Assembly: GCA_905200645.1 (NCBI GenBank)
Contig: CAJKLD010000039.1
Location: 1-7,844, forward strand
Length of the DNA: 7,844 bases
Direction: 5' to 3'
DNA from: an uncultured Phascolarctobacterium sp.
Lineage (GTDB): Bacteria > Bacillota > Negativicutes > Acidaminococcales > Acidaminococcaceae
The notes beneath the pieces are model-generated. The model was not told where the DNA came from. It did not search any database and saw only the letters and a list, made by a program, of their open reading frames with translations. Shown here one piece after another: positions 6,801 to 7,844 of this stretch; positions within the stretch are counted from its first letter, which is position 1, and each line of letters starts with the position of its first letter. Both the position numbers and the translations under genes were made by a program.

Positions 6801-7593
6801 ATTAAAGCGTTTTATAGAAAATAATATTGCAATATTAGTTAATGCTCCGAAAGCTACTGTTGATGATTTGTTTATTAAGGACTTTATCCAAGTAGGCTTT
6901 AAATATGAAACTTATGAGGAATTACTGCCTGTACTTCCTATGTCTAATTTTGATTTAAAGTTGGAAGATTTGCCGGAAGATATTTTAAGAATAATGGTTG
7001 AATGTAATTATTTTTCGTTTACTGTGAGCCGTTATCAAAGTATTTTAGCAAAGAATTTTGATATAGCAATAGACTTTATTATCAATAATCAAGAGGCATT
7101 TAGATCAAGTGTAAACGAAATTCAAATGACGGCTTCCTTACTTGAAGAATTGTTGTTTGAACCTGATATCCAGAGTGATATTAAGGAAGAACTGTTTACT
7201 AATTATGCTGCAAGTTATATGACTGAAAAAATTGCAGAAAATATGAATTCGGCAGGGTTTAGTATTACTAAAGAAATTTTCGATAAAGCATGGAATACAT
7301 TAAATTCCGATGTTGCTAAAGAAAATTTGATGTATCACAATCTTACGCTTTTGAATTCAGATGATATGGAACATTGCTTTAGCGAGCTGGAGGATTATTC
7401 TAACTTAGTGGATAGGTCTAGTAGGCGATTAGTCGAACTTGATGTAACTGCTAATAATGAAAAATTGGTACAGCATTTGAAATATATTGGTTATATAACA
7501 AGTGGTGAGTGTAAAGAAAAAGATGTTTACGACAAAGCAACAAAAGAAAAACGAAAAATAAAAATAATTAGATGCTGGATTAAGGCAAAGTAA
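3886..7593 (+). CDS. yobI: YobI-family membrane-anchored P-loop NTPase
   Basis: This 1235-residue protein is recognised as YobI-like from its N-terminus: DLTPKND (8-14), then an ALDWAFENKKIKNIAL stretch leading to Walker A GPYGSGKSS (41-49). Two hydrophobic helices (about 157-177 and 199-223), joined by a short loop, sit between Walker A and Walker B, VVFFEDLDR (268-276). FVYAIKDDIF (306-315), KFFDFIIPVIPVINS (322-336) and a DMRMLQNIYNEF segment with R375 follow, as in KAP/STAND-type NTPases. Charged, likely coiled-coil segments lie at about 436-475 and 548-590. The remaining 640 residues lack recognised motifs and look helical, ending in a very basic tail. GGAGG at 3874-3878 sets the start; the length suits full-length YobI proteins. 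It stands alone between its own promoter and a downstream stem-loop and is strikingly AT-rich compared with copA. The family's function is unknown. ATP-driven sensing at the membrane, perhaps against phage or plasmids, is inference. Confidence 0.85.
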   Translation: MGYSEYRDLTPKNDINNGEEYIKALDWAFENKKIKNIALAGPYGSGKSSIIETYLHREEERSRKIYTLEFWNQKICILLSVLKFWKKENKLAGKYLKISMATFIEGHNQSNNDGKINVNPSEVEEGILKQLFYKVNHEIIPQSRYRKLHSISYLKMLQTTFLVELIIILLSVVPFFDFYKAIWGRLFDFTVLCNLPSDITIIMAMVLYFIVGIGANYLYRLFFVKYHVKEVQLPINATIKEDDESDSSVFNKNLDEIMYFFESTPYRVVFFEDLDRLEDRKIFVHLRELNNLLNNDDVIKDKPIVFVYAIKDDIFTKEDRTKFFDFIIPVIPVINSTNSGEILLEMLAEAKNNNVGHNISRGFILDIAPYISDMRMLQNIYNEFLIYKNMLRTGQELSLSDEHMMAMIIFKNLYPNDFSNIQQEEGIIKEAFLGKQSYVEKRKKEFQKEIDDATETINNAQEDVLQSVRELKYAMLVDITNGQGIVRSFQQYGGTTYSSTKIMQDDFDFKQLAQKNYNEVQYVSLDRYYDLHRIPLDNISLNKISKYIKRWENLKKYHEQGLVNLQEKIAELKRKQHNILGESLQSLIENYSSENVLSKEVRENKLLVFLLRRGYINEQYANYINYFKGNSITAADMNFILAVKSQEPQAFDYRLTKVDMVVLRLQDYEFEQKAIYNFQLLEQLLKEGQSTKLDIFIKQLADEEDISWQFIDEFTDKTSCLDKFIRILAQKWLGMWDYVSHLSILTYERQLKYLKTLLGSLSEEELLRLNKNGNITKFFEDHVDILQQLNEIEVKKLSDAIDALNVSFENLYIEGVPKELLDYVFENGHYVLNEDMVKAIILHKNASVIDNFSAKPYSSIIRLGYEPLIQRVREDVNNYLTTVVFNKTNISDDVKDIIDLFRQILSEKELCIQLIKQEQFILEKLSECLTDEIDKHQSEVKVIWETLVENKKLAQKWENIYLYWQHYKLDAALKRFIENNIAILVNAPKATVDDLFIKDFIQVGFKYETYEELLPVLPMSNFDLKLEDLPEDILRIMVECNYFSFTVSRYQSILAKNFDIAIDFIINNQEAFRSSVNEIQMTASLLEELLFEPDIQSDIKEELFTNYAASYMTEKIAENMNSAGFSITKEIFDKAWNTLNSDVAKENLMYHNLTLLNSDDMEHCFSELEDYSNLVDRSSRRLVELDVTANNEKLVQHLKYIGYITSGECKEKDVYDKATKEKRKIKIIRCWIKAK

Positions 7594-7606
7594 GCTTACT
7601 CTAAAC

Positions 7607-7637
7607 AAAAGTACCTAACTTCTAAAGTAGGCTTTTT
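7607..7637 (+). terminator. Candidate intrinsic terminator after the YobI-family gene
   Basis: AAAAG-TA-CCTAACTT (7607-7621) pairs with AAGTAGG-CTTTT (7625-7636), with one bulged A and an unpaired TA, and ends in TTTTT (7633-7637). The stem has few G-C pairs but is well placed, 14 bases after the stop codon. Read on the minus strand it also ends in a T-rich stretch, so it could serve a convergent gene. Confidence 0.6.
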
Positions 7638-7663
7638 ATATTTCACTAGTCTGCTTTAGGAGT
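7618..7663 (+). promoter_or_regulatory. Alternative stem-loop competing with the terminator
   Basis: ACTTCTAAAGTAG (7618-7630) can pair with CTGCTTTAGGAGT (7651-7663) over 13 positions, with two G-U pairs and a 20-base loop. It uses both arms of the upstream terminator hairpin, so the two structures are mutually exclusive. It may be an antiterminator-like fold or a 3'-end stabilising structure. No downstream plus-strand gene is visible that it would control. Confidence 0.4.
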
Positions 7664-7710
7664 AACAACCTAAATGTACAGAGAACGAGAGTTTACTGTA
7701 TTTTTTGGCA

Positions 7711-7842
7711 TTAGATATTAGGCTTTACCTTTTGCTTTTTTAGATTTATTTCGTGTATAACACACTGGACACACATATCAAGGTTTTTCGAGTGTGTGAG
7801 AGTTTTTCTGTAAATAAGACCTTCTATGATAATTTTTACTTG
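7711..7842 (-). CDS. Possible 3' end of a convergent gene (partial, weak)
   Basis: On the minus strand a frame is open from the right edge to TAA at 7713-7711, giving 43 residues with a CVQC motif, then HEINLKKQKVKPNI at the C-terminus. The CxxC followed by a basic tail could be part of a zinc-binding domain, but no family is recognised. An open frame of this length is not rare in AT-rich DNA, and no start is inside the window. A second minus-strand frame contains CPVCYTRNKSKKAKGKA just before a stop, so the frame choice is itself uncertain. Confidence 0.2.
   Translation of the reverse strand, partial: QVKIIIEGLIYRKTLTHSKNLDMCVQCVIHEINLKKQKVKPNI
7760..7797. repeat. Inverted repeat ACACACT/AGTGTGT
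   Basis: ACACACT (7760-7766) and AGTGTGT (7791-7797) are perfect inverse complements separated by 24 bases, and TTTTT (7804-7808) lies a little further on. A shorter GTGT-ATA-ACAC hairpin overlaps its left arm. It could be a terminator, an operator or chance, since the context continues beyond the window. Confidence 0.3.
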
Positions 7843-7844
7843 GA

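Noticed and set aside
7674..7721. 15-residue plus-strand frame after the YobI-family gene
   Set aside because: Too short, with the nearest GGAG eleven bases away and no homology recognised.

Overview
The window suggests a mid-GC Bacillota genome. Ribosome binding sites are strong and purine-rich (AGGAGG, AGGAGA, GGAGG), promoters are SigA-like with extended -10 boxes, and a copA-copZ pair and a YobI-family ATPase are present. The gene style and the dispersed hairpin-rich repeats would fit a gut Negativicutes such as an Acidaminococcaceae member, but that placement is an impression, not something shown by the sequence.

Left half (about 1-3365), copper homeostasis: an HxlR-type winged-helix regulator on the minus strand (218-589) is divergent from copA (714-2993, Cu(I)-exporting P1B-1 ATPase) and copZ (3082-3288, Cu(I) chaperone), followed by a strong intrinsic terminator (3312-3360). 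CopZ would carry cytosolic Cu(I) to CopA, which pumps it out. The regulator has an N-terminal CPV cysteine and a C-terminal H-x2-C-P-H-C cluster, so it is a plausible copper- or redox-responsive controller in place of the usual CsoR or CopY. The divergent promoters appear to share one -35 box, and three TAGCA/TGCTA half-sites lie across the copA -10 box. A long stem-loop separates copA from copZ.

Middle (about 3365-3885), 520 bases without a convincing gene: a run of four perfect short hairpins (3388-3510) is followed by a block (3569-3613) that recurs in inverted orientation at 86-130, on the other side of the copper locus, at 36/45 identical bases. A second short block (3401-3413 and 153-165) is shared as well. 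The copper locus is therefore bracketed by diverged inverted copies of one dispersed repeat. After it the DNA becomes strongly AT-rich and holds the promoter of the next gene.

Right half (3886-7593): one 1235-residue YobI-family P-loop NTPase with two membrane helices inserted between Walker A and Walker B, followed by coiled coils and a long region without recognisable motifs, probably helical. It is a single-gene unit with its own promoter and a downstream terminator-like structure. Its composition differs sharply from the copper genes, consistent with an acquired accessory gene. Its function is unknown; a role in defence against phage or plasmids is only an inference from related KAP-type NTPases. 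The last 250 bases hold competing RNA stem-loops and possibly the 3' end of a convergent gene running off the right edge.
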